A DNA stretch of 37,093 nt from Kineococcus siccus (GCF_009906795.1 NZ_JAAALN010000014.1:1-37093); one strand, 5' to 3'. Counted from the first letter of the stretch, positions 1-8,851 are shown. A program made the numbers and translations. The notes: generated by a model not told the origin, from the sequence alone.

Positions 1-1123
1 GCCGCCGACGACACCGACCCGGTGCAGCTCACCGGGGAGCAGGTCCTCGCCTCCGAGCTGTGCGCGGCCCTGCGGATCGCCGACGCCACCGCGCACCAGC
101 GCATCACCACCGCCCGGACGTTGACCGAGGACCTACCCGCGACCCTGGACGCCTACGCCGCCGGCGACCTCCACCACGGCCACGTCAAGGCCGTCCGGGC
201 CACCAGCGACCTGCTCGCCGAGCGGGTCCTGGACCCCGACGGTGGCGACGGCGACCCGCTCCACACCGACGACGCGTTGCGCCGGGCGCGCGCGGACCTG
301 GAGAAGACCTGCCTCTCCGGCGCCGACCACCTGTCCGTCAAGCAGCTCCGCCGGCGCCTGCAGCGGACGCTGACCCGCTTGTCGTCCGGGCACACCCTGC
401 GGACGAAGGTCCAGCGCGAGACCGCCCGGTTCGTGCGCATCGAAGCCTGCGACGACGGCCTCACCGCCCACCTCACCGGTCTGCTCCCCCTCGCCGAAGC
501 CCTGCGCCTGGACGCGGTCCTCACCGGGTGCGCCGACGCCACCCACCCCGAGGACCCCCGCGGGGTGGACGAGCGGGGACGCAGCCACGCCGCCCGGCGC
601 GCCGACGCGCTCCTCGACCTGCACACCGGAGCCGGAACCTCGCCGTCGGTCCGGGTCAGCGTCACCGTCGCCGCGACCACCCTGCTCGGTCTCGACGAGG
701 AACCCGCCGAGGTCGTCACCCCGACCCTCGCCCTGACCGTCCCCGCCGACGTCGCCCGCGACCTCGCCGCCTGCGGCACCTGGCGGCGCCTCCTCACCGA
801 CCCCACCGGAGGCGTCCTCGACGTCGGGACCCGCACCTACCGACCCTCCGCCGCGATGACCCGCCGGGTCAGGGCCAGGGACACCACCTGCGTCTTCCCG
901 GGCTGCACCAACCCCGGCCGAGAACTGCGACCTCGACCACGTGATCCCCTACGCCCAGGGTGGTGAGACGAGCGTCGACAACCTCGCCCCCCAGTGCCGC
1001 CTCCACCACCGCCTGAAGACCCACACCCGCTGGCAGGTGAGACCCCTGCCCACCCGCGGCTGGCGGTGGACCTCCCCCACCGGCCACACCCACGACACCA
1101 GCACCGACCCACCGCCCTACTGA
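1..1123 (+). pseudogene. DUF222 / HNH endonuclease, 5' partial, frameshifted
   Basis: The reading frame is already open at base 1, so the N-terminus lies outside the window. The first frame, to about 915, encodes a DUF222-type helical region and then the start of an HNH nuclease domain (a CVFPGCTNP zinc-knuckle-like segment). It then runs into a stop at 964-966. One base on, the frame from 917 continues the family sequence as AENCDLDHVIPYAQGG, then DNLAPQCRLHHRLKT, and ends at 1123. The catalytic LDH and the C-terminal HH therefore sit in the second frame. A single extra base in the CCCCGG run at 912-917 explains the break. Family: DUF222 proteins with C-terminal HNH, abundant in actinobacteria and probably of mobile origin, with unknown biological role. 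It may be a real pseudogene or a sequencing error in a C/G run. Confidence 0.85.
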
Positions 1124-1141
1124 GCCGCGCCTGACGCTTCG

Positions 1142-1411
1142 TCAGGCCGCGCGGTGGAACCACGTCCGCGGGTCCGCGCGGTGCACGTGCACCGTCACCC
1201 GCGCGGGCTGGACCTGCTGCACCGGTGCGGGACGCGCCGTCACGACCACGAGGCGCGACGCGTCACCGAACCGCGCGCCGCGGGGCGCCACCAGGAGCTG
1301 CCCGGACTCGCGCCCCGCCCGGGCCGCCCGGCCCCCCAGCGCCAGCCCGACCACCACGAGCACCCCGGCCACCAGGCCGGCGCCCGCCAGGACCGTCAAC
1401 ACCGCGCCCAT
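1142..1411 (-). CDS. Small single-pass membrane protein, unknown
   Basis: I do not recognise this protein. From the ATG at 1411 it is about 89 residues: a strongly hydrophobic N-terminal helix (residues 3-24, rich in V, L, A and G), an Arg-rich stretch (GGRAARAGRES), and a polar tail that looks beta-rich with several Val-rich strands. This suggests an N-terminal anchor with a cytoplasmic tail. The frame stays open upstream to 1489, so an N-terminus 26 residues longer is possible. It is convergent with the DUF222 gene and downstream of the phosphodiesterase on the same strand, separated from it by a strong hairpin. The composition looks protein-like, but no homology can be claimed. Confidence 0.45.
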   Translation of the reverse strand: MGAVLTVLAGAGLVAGVLVVVGLALGGRAARAGRESGQLLVAPRGARFGDASRLVVVTARPAPVQQVQPARVTVHVHRADPRTWFHRAA

Positions 1412-1507
1412 CCGGACCACCTCTTCCGCCACCCCGCCGGCCACCCCGGCCGACCCCTCCATCGTGCGCCGGAACGCGTGCGCCGGCATCGGAGCGCAGA
1501 CGGAAGC

Positions 1508-1535
1508 GCGGTGTCCTCCCCAGGGAGGACACCGC
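1508..1535. terminator. Perfect 12-bp hairpin, likely terminator of the phosphodiesterase gene
   Basis: The arm GCGGTGTCCTCC (1508-1519) and its exact complement (1524-1535) are separated by a four-base loop CCAG. It lies 31 bp beyond the stop codon of the minus-strand glycerophosphodiester phosphodiesterase. No U-tract follows, which is common for actinobacterial hairpin terminators. Confidence 0.7.
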
Positions 1536-1565
1536 GCCGGGTGGGACGAGAGCGGGGGGCAGCCG

Positions 1566-2708
1566 TCAGGCCGCGGCCTCCTCCTCGGAGGCGAGGAACT
1601 CGTCGCGGGCCGCGACGCCGATGTCCGGCGAGTCGGTGAAGATGCCGTCGATGCCGGTCGCGTAGTAGACGACCGCGAGGTCCAGCACCCGCCCGTAGGC
1701 GGCGGGGTCGGTGCCGGTGCGGTAGTCCACCGGCAGGAACGAGTTCTCCGGGCGCAGCGTGTACGGGACGACCTCGAGGCCCGCGCGGTGCGCGTCCGCG
1801 ACGAGGCGGCTCGGGGTGCCCAGGGTGCCGTCGGTGTTGCGCGGGACGACCTGGTCCAGCGACGGTCCGAGGACGTCGACGTAGCGGGAGATCCGCTTCA
1901 GCGACGCGGGGGTCAGGAGGTCGGCGTACTGCCGCGGGTCCCCGGCCGCCACGAGGTCGGCGGGCGCCCCGGTGGCGGAGGTGAGGAACACCGTGTCGGC
2001 GCGCAGGCCGTAGCGGGTGCGCAGCTCCCGCAGGTTCGTGAGCTCGAACGACTGGACCGTGGCGACGGAGCCGCGGTGGTTCAGGCCGGCCTCCTCGAGC
2101 GCCTCGACGACCTTCTCCTCCATGGGCAGCCCGATGCCCTGGAAGTACGTCGAGTGCTTGATCTCGGGGATGACCCCGATCTCGCGGTCGAGCTCGTCGG
2201 AGAGGTGCTCGCGCTCGTCGAGGACCTCCTCGAACGTGGGGATCTCGTCGCGGCCGTTGAAGATGGTGTTCTCCTGGCGCAGCTCGGGCAGGCGTTCGAC
2301 GGCGCGCAGGGTCTTCAGCTCGGCGAGGGTGAAGTCCTCCGTGAACCACCCGGTGAGCTCGACGCCGTCGACCGTCTTGGTCGTCTTCCGGTCGGCGAAC
2401 TCGGGGTGGGTCGCCACGTCGGTGGTGCCGGAGATCTCGTTCTCGTGGCGGACGACGAGCACGCCGTCGGAGGTGGAGACGAGGTCGGGTTCGATGACGT
2501 CGGCGCCCATCCGGGCGGCGAGGTCGTAGGCGGGCAGGGTGTGCTCGGGGCGGTAGGCCGAGGCGCCGCGGTGGCCGACGACGGACGGCTCGTCCGACCC
2601 GCTCGCGGTCGCGGGCCCGACGGGGAGGAGGACGGCGGCGGTGACGCCGGCGGCGAGGGCGGCACGGAGCCGGCGGCGGTGCCGGCGGGGGCTCTGGGGG
2701 AGGGTCAC
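1566..2708 (-). CDS. glpQ: Secreted glycerophosphodiester phosphodiesterase
   Basis: It hydrolyses glycerophosphodiesters to glycerol-3-phosphate and an alcohol, outside the membrane. The 380-residue protein starts with an Arg-rich n-region and a hydrophobic stretch (residues 15-30) ending near ATASG, a Sec-type signal peptide. The GDPD TIM barrel follows, with the diagnostic HRGAS (His46), PEHT (Glu55), IEPDLV (Glu73, Asp75) and RHE (His88). These are the general acid/base histidines and the Ca-binding acids of GlpQ. The length fits the periplasmic GlpQ class rather than the short cytosolic UgpQ class. It is monocistronic: a divergent or distant neighbour upstream and a hairpin downstream. 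The function is confident; the exact substrate is not visible. Confidence 0.93.
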   Translation of the reverse strand: MTLPQSPRRHRRRLRAALAAGVTAAVLLPVGPATASGSDEPSVVGHRGASAYRPEHTLPAYDLAARMGADVIEPDLVSTSDGVLVVRHENEISGTTDVATHPEFADRKTTKTVDGVELTGWFTEDFTLAELKTLRAVERLPELRQENTIFNGRDEIPTFEEVLDEREHLSDELDREIGVIPEIKHSTYFQGIGLPMEEKVVEALEEAGLNHRGSVATVQSFELTNLRELRTRYGLRADTVFLTSATGAPADLVAAGDPRQYADLLTPASLKRISRYVDVLGPSLDQVVPRNTDGTLGTPSRLVADAHRAGLEVVPYTLRPENSFLPVDYRTGTDPAAYGRVLDLAVVYYATGIDGIFTDSPDIGVAARDEFLASEEEAAA

Positions 2709-2784
2709 GGGCCGCAGTGAACTCGCTGCGCCGCCTGTGCGCGACCTGAGGACGGCGAACTCCGGGTGTCCGTCGCGTGACGGT

Positions 2785-3672
2785 TCACTTCAGCAGGCGG
2801 GACATCCTCCGGTCGGCGAGGACCTTGCCGCCGGTCTGGCACGTCGCGCAGTACTGCATCGAGCGGTCGGCGAAGGACACCTCGCGCACGGTGTCACCGC
2901 AGACCGGGCACGGCAGTCCCGTCCGCCCGTGCACGCGCATGCCGGCGCGCTTGGCGTCCTTGAGCTGGCTCGCGGCCTTCCCGCCCGCCGCGGCGATGGC
3001 CTCGTGCAGCGTCGTCTGCAGGGCCGTGTACAGCGTCTCGACCTCGGTGTCCGAGAGCTTCCCGGCCGCCGCGTAGGGCGACAGCCGTGCGGCGTGCAGC
3101 ACCTCGTCGGAGTAGGCGTTGCCGACGCCCGCCAGGACGGACTGCTCGCGCAGCAGCCCCTTGACCTGCTGGCGCGACCCGGCCAGGAGCTTCGCGAACG
3201 CCGGCAGGTCGAACCCGGGGGCCAGCGGGTCCGGGCCGAGGGACGCGATGCCGGGCACCTGCAGCGGGTCCCGCACGACGTGCACCGCGAGCCGCTTCTG
3301 GGTCCCCGCCTCGGTCAGGTCGAAACCGGGCGGCCGGTCCTCGGCCTCGTCGTCCTGCGGGGCGAGCCGCACGCGCAGCGCGACCGGGTTCTTGCCGCCG
3401 GGCCGCAGCGGCGCCGCGGGCAGCGCGTCGGAGTACCGCAACCAGCCCGCGCGGGAGAGGTGCACCACGAGGTGCAGGCCGTCGACGTCGATGTCGATCC
3501 ACTTCCCGTGCCGGGTCACGCCGGCGACCATGAGCCCCGCGAGCGAGGTGGGCGGCGGGTCGAAGGTCTTCAGGACGTTGATGGCGGCGACCTCGACGCG
3601 CGAGACCACGCGGTCCACGAGCCGCTCGCGCAGGAACGCGGCGAGCGCCTCGACCTCGGGGAGTTCCGGCAT
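2785..3672 (-). CDS. Fpg/Nei-family DNA glycosylase/AP lyase
   Basis: A base-excision-repair enzyme that removes oxidised bases and cleaves the abasic site. The start at 3672 is fixed by MPELPEVEAL: after Met removal the catalytic Pro1 and Glu2 become N-terminal. The frame is open much further upstream, but that part is a shadow of the opposite-strand gene. The length is 295 residues. It has the helix-two-turn-helix region (EQSVLAGVGNAYSDEVLHAA) and a complete C-terminal zinc finger CPVCG...YCATCQ (C-x2-C-x16-C-x2-C). Lys in GKWIDID is the usual beta-hairpin lysine. It is divergent from the membrane protein at 3697 with only about 25 bp between the starts. It could be a Nei1/Nei2-type rather than true MutM; the sequence alone does not settle this. 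Confidence 0.92.
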   Translation of the reverse strand: MPELPEVEALAAFLRERLVDRVVSRVEVAAINVLKTFDPPPTSLAGLMVAGVTRHGKWIDIDVDGLHLVVHLSRAGWLRYSDALPAAPLRPGGKNPVALRVRLAPQDDEAEDRPPGFDLTEAGTQKRLAVHVVRDPLQVPGIASLGPDPLAPGFDLPAFAKLLAGSRQQVKGLLREQSVLAGVGNAYSDEVLHAARLSPYAAAGKLSDTEVETLYTALQTTLHEAIAAAGGKAASQLKDAKRAGMRVHGRTGLPCPVCGDTVREVSFADRSMQYCATCQTGGKVLADRRMSRLLK

Positions 3673-3696
3673 CCGACCAGTGTGGGGCAGAGTCGC

Positions 3697-4413
3697 GTGG
3701 TGCGCGTCCTCCCCACCGCGGTGCGGTCCCTCGTCGTCGTCGTCGTCCTCGCCGGCGTGCTGAGCGACCCCGCGGCCACCTTCGCCGACCCGCGGTTCAC
3801 CCTCGCGGGCCTCGGCGGGAAGCTCGTGTACTTCACGATCCAGAGCAACCTGCTGCTGGCGGCGGTCGCGGCCTGGTCGGTGGTCGCGGAGGTCCGGCAC
3901 CGCCCCGGGCCCTCCGCGTGGTTCGTCGGGGGGGCGGCGTTCTTCGTCACCATCACCTTCGCCGTGTACAACACCGTGCTCGTCCCGGGGGGTGGGGACG
4001 GGGCGGTGCTGCTGCTCTCGGGCCGGCCGAGCTCCGACCTGCTCCACGTCGTGGCGCCGCTGCTGGCGCTGCTCGACTGGGTGCTGCTGCGCCCGCACCC
4101 GGGTGCGGGCGCGCGCCGCAGCCTGCTCTGGCTGGTCTACCCGGTCCTGTACTTCGTGTTCGTCCTGGTGCGCGGCGCGCTGACGACCGGGCCGCCGCAC
4201 TACCCCTACCCGTTCGTCGACGTCGACGAGCTCGGGTACGGCGGCGTCGCGCTGTCGTTCGCGGTGCTGGCCCCCTCCTTCGCCGTGCTGGCGCTGGGCT
4301 TCGCCGGCCTCGACCACCTGCTGGGCCGCCGCCGCGCGCTCAGCGGCGGCACACCTCCCGCGGGTCGCGGCTCGGGGGCTGCCGGGGACGTGGCCGCTCC
4401 TCCACGGGGCTGA
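3697..4413 (+). CDS. Pr6Pr-like integral membrane protein
   Basis: A polytopic membrane protein of about 238 residues with roughly six hydrophobic helices. The first follows VRVLPTAVRSL, later ones include the segments FVGGAAFFVTITFAVYNTVL and LLWLVYPVLYFVFVLVRG. The motif YFTIQSNLL near residue 50 and the YPV-YF-RG-PYPF pattern match what I know as the Pr6Pr / FAR-17a-AIG1-like family. Function is unknown in bacteria; eukaryotic relatives (AIG1/ADTRP) hydrolyse fatty-acid esters. The start is uncertain: GTG at 3697 or 3700, or 3682. Its 3' end overlaps the antiparallel GH65 gene by 74 bp, and the last ~20 residues are low-complexity, so the true family domain ends before the overlap. Confidence 0.75.
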   Translation: MVRVLPTAVRSLVVVVVLAGVLSDPAATFADPRFTLAGLGGKLVYFTIQSNLLLAAVAAWSVVAEVRHRPGPSAWFVGGAAFFVTITFAVYNTVLVPGGGDGAVLLLSGRPSSDLLHVVAPLLALLDWVLLRPHPGAGARRSLLWLVYPVLYFVFVLVRGALTTGPPHYPYPFVDVDELGYGGVALSFAVLAPSFAVLALGFAGLDHLLGRRRALSGGTPPAGRGSGAAGDVAAPPRG

Positions 4414-6655
4414 TCGGCAGGGTGCGGCCCTCGCCGGGACCCACCGTGAACTCCTCGCCGTGGTGCGCCGTCGGGACGGGGTCGCCCCCGACCAGCGTGT
4501 AGGTCGCCTCCTCGGGCGTGACGGCGACCTCGAGGCAGGAACCGCGGTGCCGGGTGCGGAACGTCAGCCCTTGCAGCCCGGGCGGGAGCCGGGGGGCGAA
4601 CCGCAGCCGGCCCCCCGCGTCGCGCATCCCGCCGTAGCCCGCGACGAGCGCGGTCCAGGCCCCCGCGAGCGACGCGACGTGCAGGCCGTCGCTGGTCGAC
4701 TCCCGCAGGTCGTGCAGGTCGACGAACGCGGCCTCGTGGACGTAGTCCGCGGCGAGCTCCAGGTGGCCCACCTCGGCGGCGAGGACCGCCTGCACCGACG
4801 CCGAGAGGGAGGAGTCGCGGACCGTGAGGCCCTCGTAGTACTCGAAGGACGCGCGCTTGTCCTCCAGCGTGAACGCGTCGGGGCGCAGGTGCATGGCGAG
4901 GACGAGGTCGGCCTGCTTGGCGACCTGGCGGCGGTAGAGGCTGAAGTACGGGAAGTGGTCGGCGAGCGGGTACTGCTCGGGCGTGGTCGCGTCGAAGTCC
5001 CACTGCTTGCGGTCGGTGCACCCGGCGTCCTGCGTGGGCATGCCGGTCCGCCGGTCGCGCGGCAGGTGGACGGCGTCGGCCAGCCGCACCCAGTCGTCGA
5101 CCTCGGCCTGCTCGACGCCGAGGACCTCGCGGCGGCCGGGGTGGCGCTCGAGCAGGTCGACGGCCGCGCGCAGGTTCGCCTGCGCCATGAGGTTCGTGTA
5201 GGTGTTGTCGTCGACCAGCGCGCTGTACTCGTCGGGGCCCGTGACCCCGTCGACGTGGAAGCGACCCTCGTCGTCCTCGCGGCCCAGCACGACCCAGGAC
5301 CGGGCGGTCTCCACGACGATGTCGACGACGGCCTCGGCGATCTCCTCGTCGCCCGTCGCGTCGAGGTGCCGGACGGCGGCGTCGGCGATGTCGGCGTTCA
5401 GGTGCACCGCGGCGGTGCCCGCGGGCCAGTAGCCCGAGCTCTCCCGGCCCGTGATGGTCCGCCACGGGAAGGTCGCGCCGGCCAGCCCGAGCTCCTGCGC
5501 CCGCTCCCGCGCGGCCGGCAGCATGGCGTGCCGCCAGCGCAGCGCGTCCCGCGCCGCCTCGGGCCACACGTGGTTGAGCACCGGCATGACGAACACCTCG
5601 GTGTCCCAGAACGTGTGCCCGTCGTAGCCGACGCCCGTGAGGCCCTTGGCCGGGATCCCCCGGTCGGTCCCCTGGGCCGCGGCCTGCAGGACGTGGAACA
5701 GCGCGAAGCGCACGGCCTGCTGCAGGGCGTCGTCGCCGTCGACCCGCACGTCGGCGTGCTCCCAGAAGTCGTCGAGCACGGCCCGCTGCTGCGCCGCGAG
5801 GTGCTCCCACCCGCTGCGCAGGCCCTCGCTGAGCGCGGTCCGCAGGTCCTCGGCGAGCGCCTCCCGGGCGATGTGCGGGGCGCTGCCGAGCGCCACGACC
5901 TTCACGACCCGCAGCTCCTGGCCGGGCGCGAGCCGCGCGCACACGCTCGTCACGACGCGGTCCGGGGCGGCGTGGGTGCGCACCTCGGTGGCCGCGGGGC
6001 CGGTGACGTCGTGGTCGACGTGGACGGCCACGGCGAGCCCGCTGCCGTCGGTGCGCTGGCGCAGGCTGCCGCCGCGCGCACCGGCCTCGGTGATCGTCTC
6101 GTGCAGGTCCTCGCCGGCTACCAGCGCGGAACGCACCTCGACGTCGAGCGGGGCGTCGAGGGGCCGGACGCGGTAGTCCACGGCGAACAGCCCGGGCCGC
6201 TCCAGCGGCACGAGGCGCTCCGAGCGGACCTCGACCGCCGCGCCGCCGGGGGAGGTCCACCGGGCCACGCGCTGCAGGGTCCCGGCCCGCAGGTCCAGCG
6301 TCCGCCGGTGCTCGGCCAGCTCGCCCGTGCGCACGTCGAAGCGCTCACCGCCCAGGAACAGCTCGACGAGCGTCGGGGCGGGGACGCCGACGATGCGCTC
6401 CTGCACCTTCGGGTAGCCGTAGCTGTACTCGGGGTAGGAGACGGGCCAGAGCTCGTAGGCCCCGCTGAGGTAGCAGCCGGGCGAGCCGTGCGGTGAGCCC
6501 TCGTCGAGGGAGCCGCGCACCCCCGTCCGGCCGTTGGACAGCGAGAACAGCGACTCGGTCCGCTCGAGGGCTGAGGTGTCCAGCCCGTCCTCGACCACCG
6601 CCCACGGGTGCACCGCTCCGAGGTCCTTGCTCCGGGTGCTGCCTGCTCCGCCCAT
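4340..6655 (-). CDS. Glycoside hydrolase family 65 disaccharide phosphorylase
   Basis: An inverting phosphorylase (maltose-, trehalose- or kojibiose-type) that splits an alpha-linked disaccharide with phosphate into beta-glucose-1-phosphate and glucose. The 771-residue protein starts at MGGAGSTRS (6655); the open frame continues upstream but has no family sequence there. N-terminal domain: VHPWAVVEDG, then ESLFSLSNGRTGVRG (residues 35-48). Catalytic (alpha/alpha)6 barrel: GLTGVGYDGHTFWDTE (338-353), FPWRTITGRESSGYW (396-410), and VTGPDEYS (471-478) with Glu476 as general acid. Phosphate-site region: KQAD (580-583). A small beta C-terminal domain follows. No beta-phosphoglucomutase or sugar transporter is adjacent, so the substrate cannot be inferred from context. 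The gene is divergent from the ATPase gene at 6773. Confidence 0.92.
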   Translation of the reverse strand: MGGAGSTRSKDLGAVHPWAVVEDGLDTSALERTESLFSLSNGRTGVRGSLDEGSPHGSPGCYLSGAYELWPVSYPEYSYGYPKVQERIVGVPAPTLVELFLGGERFDVRTGELAEHRRTLDLRAGTLQRVARWTSPGGAAVEVRSERLVPLERPGLFAVDYRVRPLDAPLDVEVRSALVAGEDLHETITEAGARGGSLRQRTDGSGLAVAVHVDHDVTGPAATEVRTHAAPDRVVTSVCARLAPGQELRVVKVVALGSAPHIAREALAEDLRTALSEGLRSGWEHLAAQQRAVLDDFWEHADVRVDGDDALQQAVRFALFHVLQAAAQGTDRGIPAKGLTGVGYDGHTFWDTEVFVMPVLNHVWPEAARDALRWRHAMLPAARERAQELGLAGATFPWRTITGRESSGYWPAGTAAVHLNADIADAAVRHLDATGDEEIAEAVVDIVVETARSWVVLGREDDEGRFHVDGVTGPDEYSALVDDNTYTNLMAQANLRAAVDLLERHPGRREVLGVEQAEVDDWVRLADAVHLPRDRRTGMPTQDAGCTDRKQWDFDATTPEQYPLADHFPYFSLYRRQVAKQADLVLAMHLRPDAFTLEDKRASFEYYEGLTVRDSSLSASVQAVLAAEVGHLELAADYVHEAAFVDLHDLRESTSDGLHVASLAGAWTALVAGYGGMRDAGGRLRFAPRLPPGLQGLTFRTRHRGSCLEVAVTPEEATYTLVGGDPVPTAHHGEEFTVGPGEGRTLPISPVEERPRPRQPPSRDPREVCRR

Positions 6656-6755
6656 GCGTGCATCCGAGCAGCCGGTCCGCCCGCGCGCACGTCCACACCG
6701 CCCGACGGGAGTCGTCAGAGTGCTGAGTGCAGGGACAAGGACGCCCCCGGGTGAT

Positions 6756-6768
6756 TGACTGTGAGTCA
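6756..6768. promoter_or_regulatory. Short inverted repeat before the ATPase gene
   Basis: TGACT-GTG-AGTCA lies 4 bp upstream of the ATG at 6773, in the 117-bp divergent intergenic region shared with the GH65 gene. It could be an operator or part of a leader hairpin. The arms are only five bases, so chance is possible. Confidence 0.3.
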
Positions 6769-6772
6769 CACC

Positions 6773-7246
6773 ATGATGACTCGGCTCACATGGACACCGC
6801 AGACCAGGCGCGCGGCCAGCTCCTCGCGCCCGACGCACCTGGAGGTCGAGGGCCCTTTGTTCCGCGTGGTCCTCCCTCCCACCCCGAAGTCGGTCGGCGT
6901 CGCCCGCTGGCTCATCGGCGAGTGGTGCACGCCCTGGGTGCGGGCCAAGGAGCTGCAGGAGGACACCGTGGAGTCCGTGCTGCTGCTCGCGAGCGAGGTG
7001 GTCACGAACGCCGTCGTCCACGGCGACGGGATGGTCCACGTCAGCCTGGAGCGGCTCGGGAGCACGACGCTGCGCATCGAGGTCGCCGACGACGGCGGCG
7101 GGATGCCCCTCATCGGGGCCCAGCGCGAGGACGCCGAGAGCGGCCGCGGGATGGCGATGGTGGAGCTGCTGTCCAGCCGCTGGGGCACCGACCTCGCGGT
7201 GGGCCCGCTGGGCAAGATGGTCTGGTTCGAGGTCGCGATCGTCTGA
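6773..7246 (+). CDS. RsbW-like ATP-binding protein (HATPase_c_2)
   Basis: A stand-alone GHKL ATPase of the anti-sigma/serine-kinase type that usually phosphorylates an anti-sigma antagonist or binds a sigma factor. It is about 157 residues from ATG 6773. The Bergerat fold shows an N-box with Glu75 and Asn79 (LLLASEVVTNAVVHG), G1 box DDGGGMP (106-112) and G2 box GRGMAMV (124-130). There is no membrane segment or receiver domain. In-frame TTG (6755) and GTG (6761) alternatives exist. No sigma factor or STAS partner is adjacent, so the partner protein is unknown. It is convergent with the MFS operon, separated by a palindromic terminator. Confidence 0.88.
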   Translation: MMTRLTWTPQTRRAASSSRPTHLEVEGPLFRVVLPPTPKSVGVARWLIGEWCTPWVRAKELQEDTVESVLLLASEVVTNAVVHGDGMVHVSLERLGSTTLRIEVADDGGGMPLIGAQREDAESGRGMAMVELLSSRWGTDLAVGPLGKMVWFEVAIV

Positions 7247-7248
7247 CG

Positions 7249-7264
7249 TCCGCCGGCCGGCGGA
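7249..7264. terminator. 16-bp palindrome between convergent genes
   Basis: TCCGCCGG-CCGGCGGA is a perfect inverted repeat with no spacer. It sits in the 25-bp gap between the ATPase stop (7246) and the MFS stop (7272) and is well placed as a bidirectional terminator. Confidence 0.6.
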
Positions 7265-7271
7265 GTGCCGC

Positions 7272-8435
7272 TCAGGCCACCACGGCGTCGCGGCCCGCGG
7301 CCCGCGCGACGACGGCTTGCCCGCCGGCGACGACGGCCAGGAGCACGAGCGGGACCGTCCAGGAGCCCGTCGCCGCGTGGATCGCGCCGATGGTGACGGG
7401 ACCCGCGGCCGCCACCAGGTAGCCCACCGACTGCGCCATGCCGGACAGCGCGGCGGCCCCGGCCGCGTCGGCGGCGCGCGCCGAGAAGGTCGACAGCGCG
7501 AGCACGACCGTCGCTCCTCCCCCGAGGCCCAGGACGACGCTCGCGAGGCCCGCCTGGTGCGGCGCCACGAGCAGCACGAGGAACCCGGCCGCCGTGACGA
7601 GGGACGTCACGACGGACGCGCGGCGGCTGCCGGTCACGGACCGGGCGACCAGGGGGACGGCGAGGCTCGCGACCACGCCCGCCCCCTGGACGAGCGACAG
7701 GTGCCAGCCCGCGGCCTCGGGACCGAGCCCGGCCCGGTCGCGCAGGACGGTCGGCAGCCAGGCGACGAGGACGTAGAACGTCACCGACTGGCAGCCCATG
7801 AACGCCGTCACCGACCAGGCCAGCGGCGAGCGCCACGGGGCCCGCGCGTGCTCCCCGCCCGCCACGACGGGCTCGGCCCGACGCAGCTGGGCCGTCCAGA
7901 CGACGGCGGCCAGCAGGGCCGGCGCGCCCCAGACCGCGAGCGCCGTGCGCCAGCCGCCGGGCAGCGCCCCGGACAGCGGGACGACGGCGCCGGCGGCGAT
8001 GCTGCCGGCGAGACCCATGACGACGACGTAGCCGCTGGTCATCAGCGCGACCCGGGAGGGGAACTCCCGGCGCAGCAGGGCCGGCAGCAGGACGTTGACC
8101 ACCGCGATGGCCACGCCCAGCAGGGCAGTGCCCGCGAAGAGCGCGACCACGCCCGGGACCGAGCGCAGGACGCTGCCCGCCAGCAGCAGGAGCAGCGCGA
8201 CGAACAGCGTGCGGCGCAGCCCGAGCCGCCCCGCCAGGCGGGGCACGACGCCCGAGGCCGCGGCGAACGCCAGCAGCGGCAGGGCGGTCAGCAGCCCCGC
8301 GGTCGTGCTGGTGAGCCGCTCGTCGGCGGAGATGGCGGGCAGGACCGACCCGACGCCGGTGATGGGCGCGCGCATGACGCAGGCCACGAGGACGATCCCC
8401 GCGAGCAGCAGGGCGGTGGTGCGGCGACGTTCCAC
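7272..8435 (-). CDS. MFS transporter, CynX/NimT type
   Basis: A 12-helix major-facilitator permease of about 387 residues. The first helix region (LLLAGIVLVACVMRAPITGVGSVLPAI) has the RAPITGVG pattern typical of the CynX/NimT (cyanate / 2-nitroimidazole) branch. Further helices are spaced regularly through VLLALVVAGG near the end. The GTG at 8435 (VERRRTT) is chosen because it sits 5 bp after the stop of the upstream gene; the open frame before it only shadows that gene. It is the last gene of the operon 10280 to 7272. Branch assignment is good, but the transported compound is unknown. An export role beside a CapA-like lipoprotein is possible but unsupported. Confidence 0.88.
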   Translation of the reverse strand: MERRRTTALLLAGIVLVACVMRAPITGVGSVLPAISADERLTSTTAGLLTALPLLAFAAASGVVPRLAGRLGLRRTLFVALLLLLAGSVLRSVPGVVALFAGTALLGVAIAVVNVLLPALLRREFPSRVALMTSGYVVVMGLAGSIAAGAVVPLSGALPGGWRTALAVWGAPALLAAVVWTAQLRRAEPVVAGGEHARAPWRSPLAWSVTAFMGCQSVTFYVLVAWLPTVLRDRAGLGPEAAGWHLSLVQGAGVVASLAVPLVARSVTGSRRASVVTSLVTAAGFLVLLVAPHQAGLASVVLGLGGGATVVLALSTFSARAADAAGAAALSGMAQSVGYLVAAAGPVTIGAIHAATGSWTVPLVLLAVVAGGQAVVARAAGRDAVVA

Positions 8436-8440
8436 GGGGC

Positions 8441-8851
8441 TCAGCGGCGCCGGGACTCGCGGCGCAGGTAGACCAGGCCGAGCACGGGCAGCACGAGCGG
8501 CACGTAGACGTAGCCGCTGCCGAACCCGGACCACACCGTGGAGTCCGGGAACGCCTGCGGGTCGGCCAGGCTGAGGAACCCGACGGTGATGACGCCGACG
8601 AGCTCGACCGAGCAGGCCGCCCAGGCGACGCGGCGCCAGCGGGCCCCCGTCCGGGCGAGACCGAGCGTGGCGAGCACGTAGACGACGCCCGAGAACGCCG
8701 ACAGCAGGTAGGCCAGCGGGGCGGCCTCGAAGTCGGTGGCGATCTGGACGCCCGCGCGCGAGACGGCCGCCACCGCGAAGACGGCGTACAGCGCGACGAG
8801 GGCGCGGCCCAGTCCCATGGTGCGCGGGGGCGCTCCCGCGGGCCCGCTCAC
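8441..8851 (-). CDS. Four-helix integral membrane protein, unknown
   Basis: 136 residues starting at a GTG that overlaps the previous gene's TGA (GTGA, 8848-8851), so translation is coupled. It has four hydrophobic segments: LVALYAVFAVAAVSRAG, APLAYLLSAFSGVVYVLATLGLA, VAWAACSVELVGVITVGFL and YVPLVLPVLGLVYL. The fourth follows a short polar loop with FPDSTVWSGFGSGYVY. This resembles small actinobacterial membrane proteins that travel next to MFS transporters. It may modulate the adjacent transporter, which is inference from coupling only. I do not recognise a named domain. Confidence 0.82.
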   Translation of the reverse strand: MSGPAGAPPRTMGLGRALVALYAVFAVAAVSRAGVQIATDFEAAPLAYLLSAFSGVVYVLATLGLARTGARWRRVAWAACSVELVGVITVGFLSLADPQAFPDSTVWSGFGSGYVYVPLVLPVLGLVYLRRESRRR

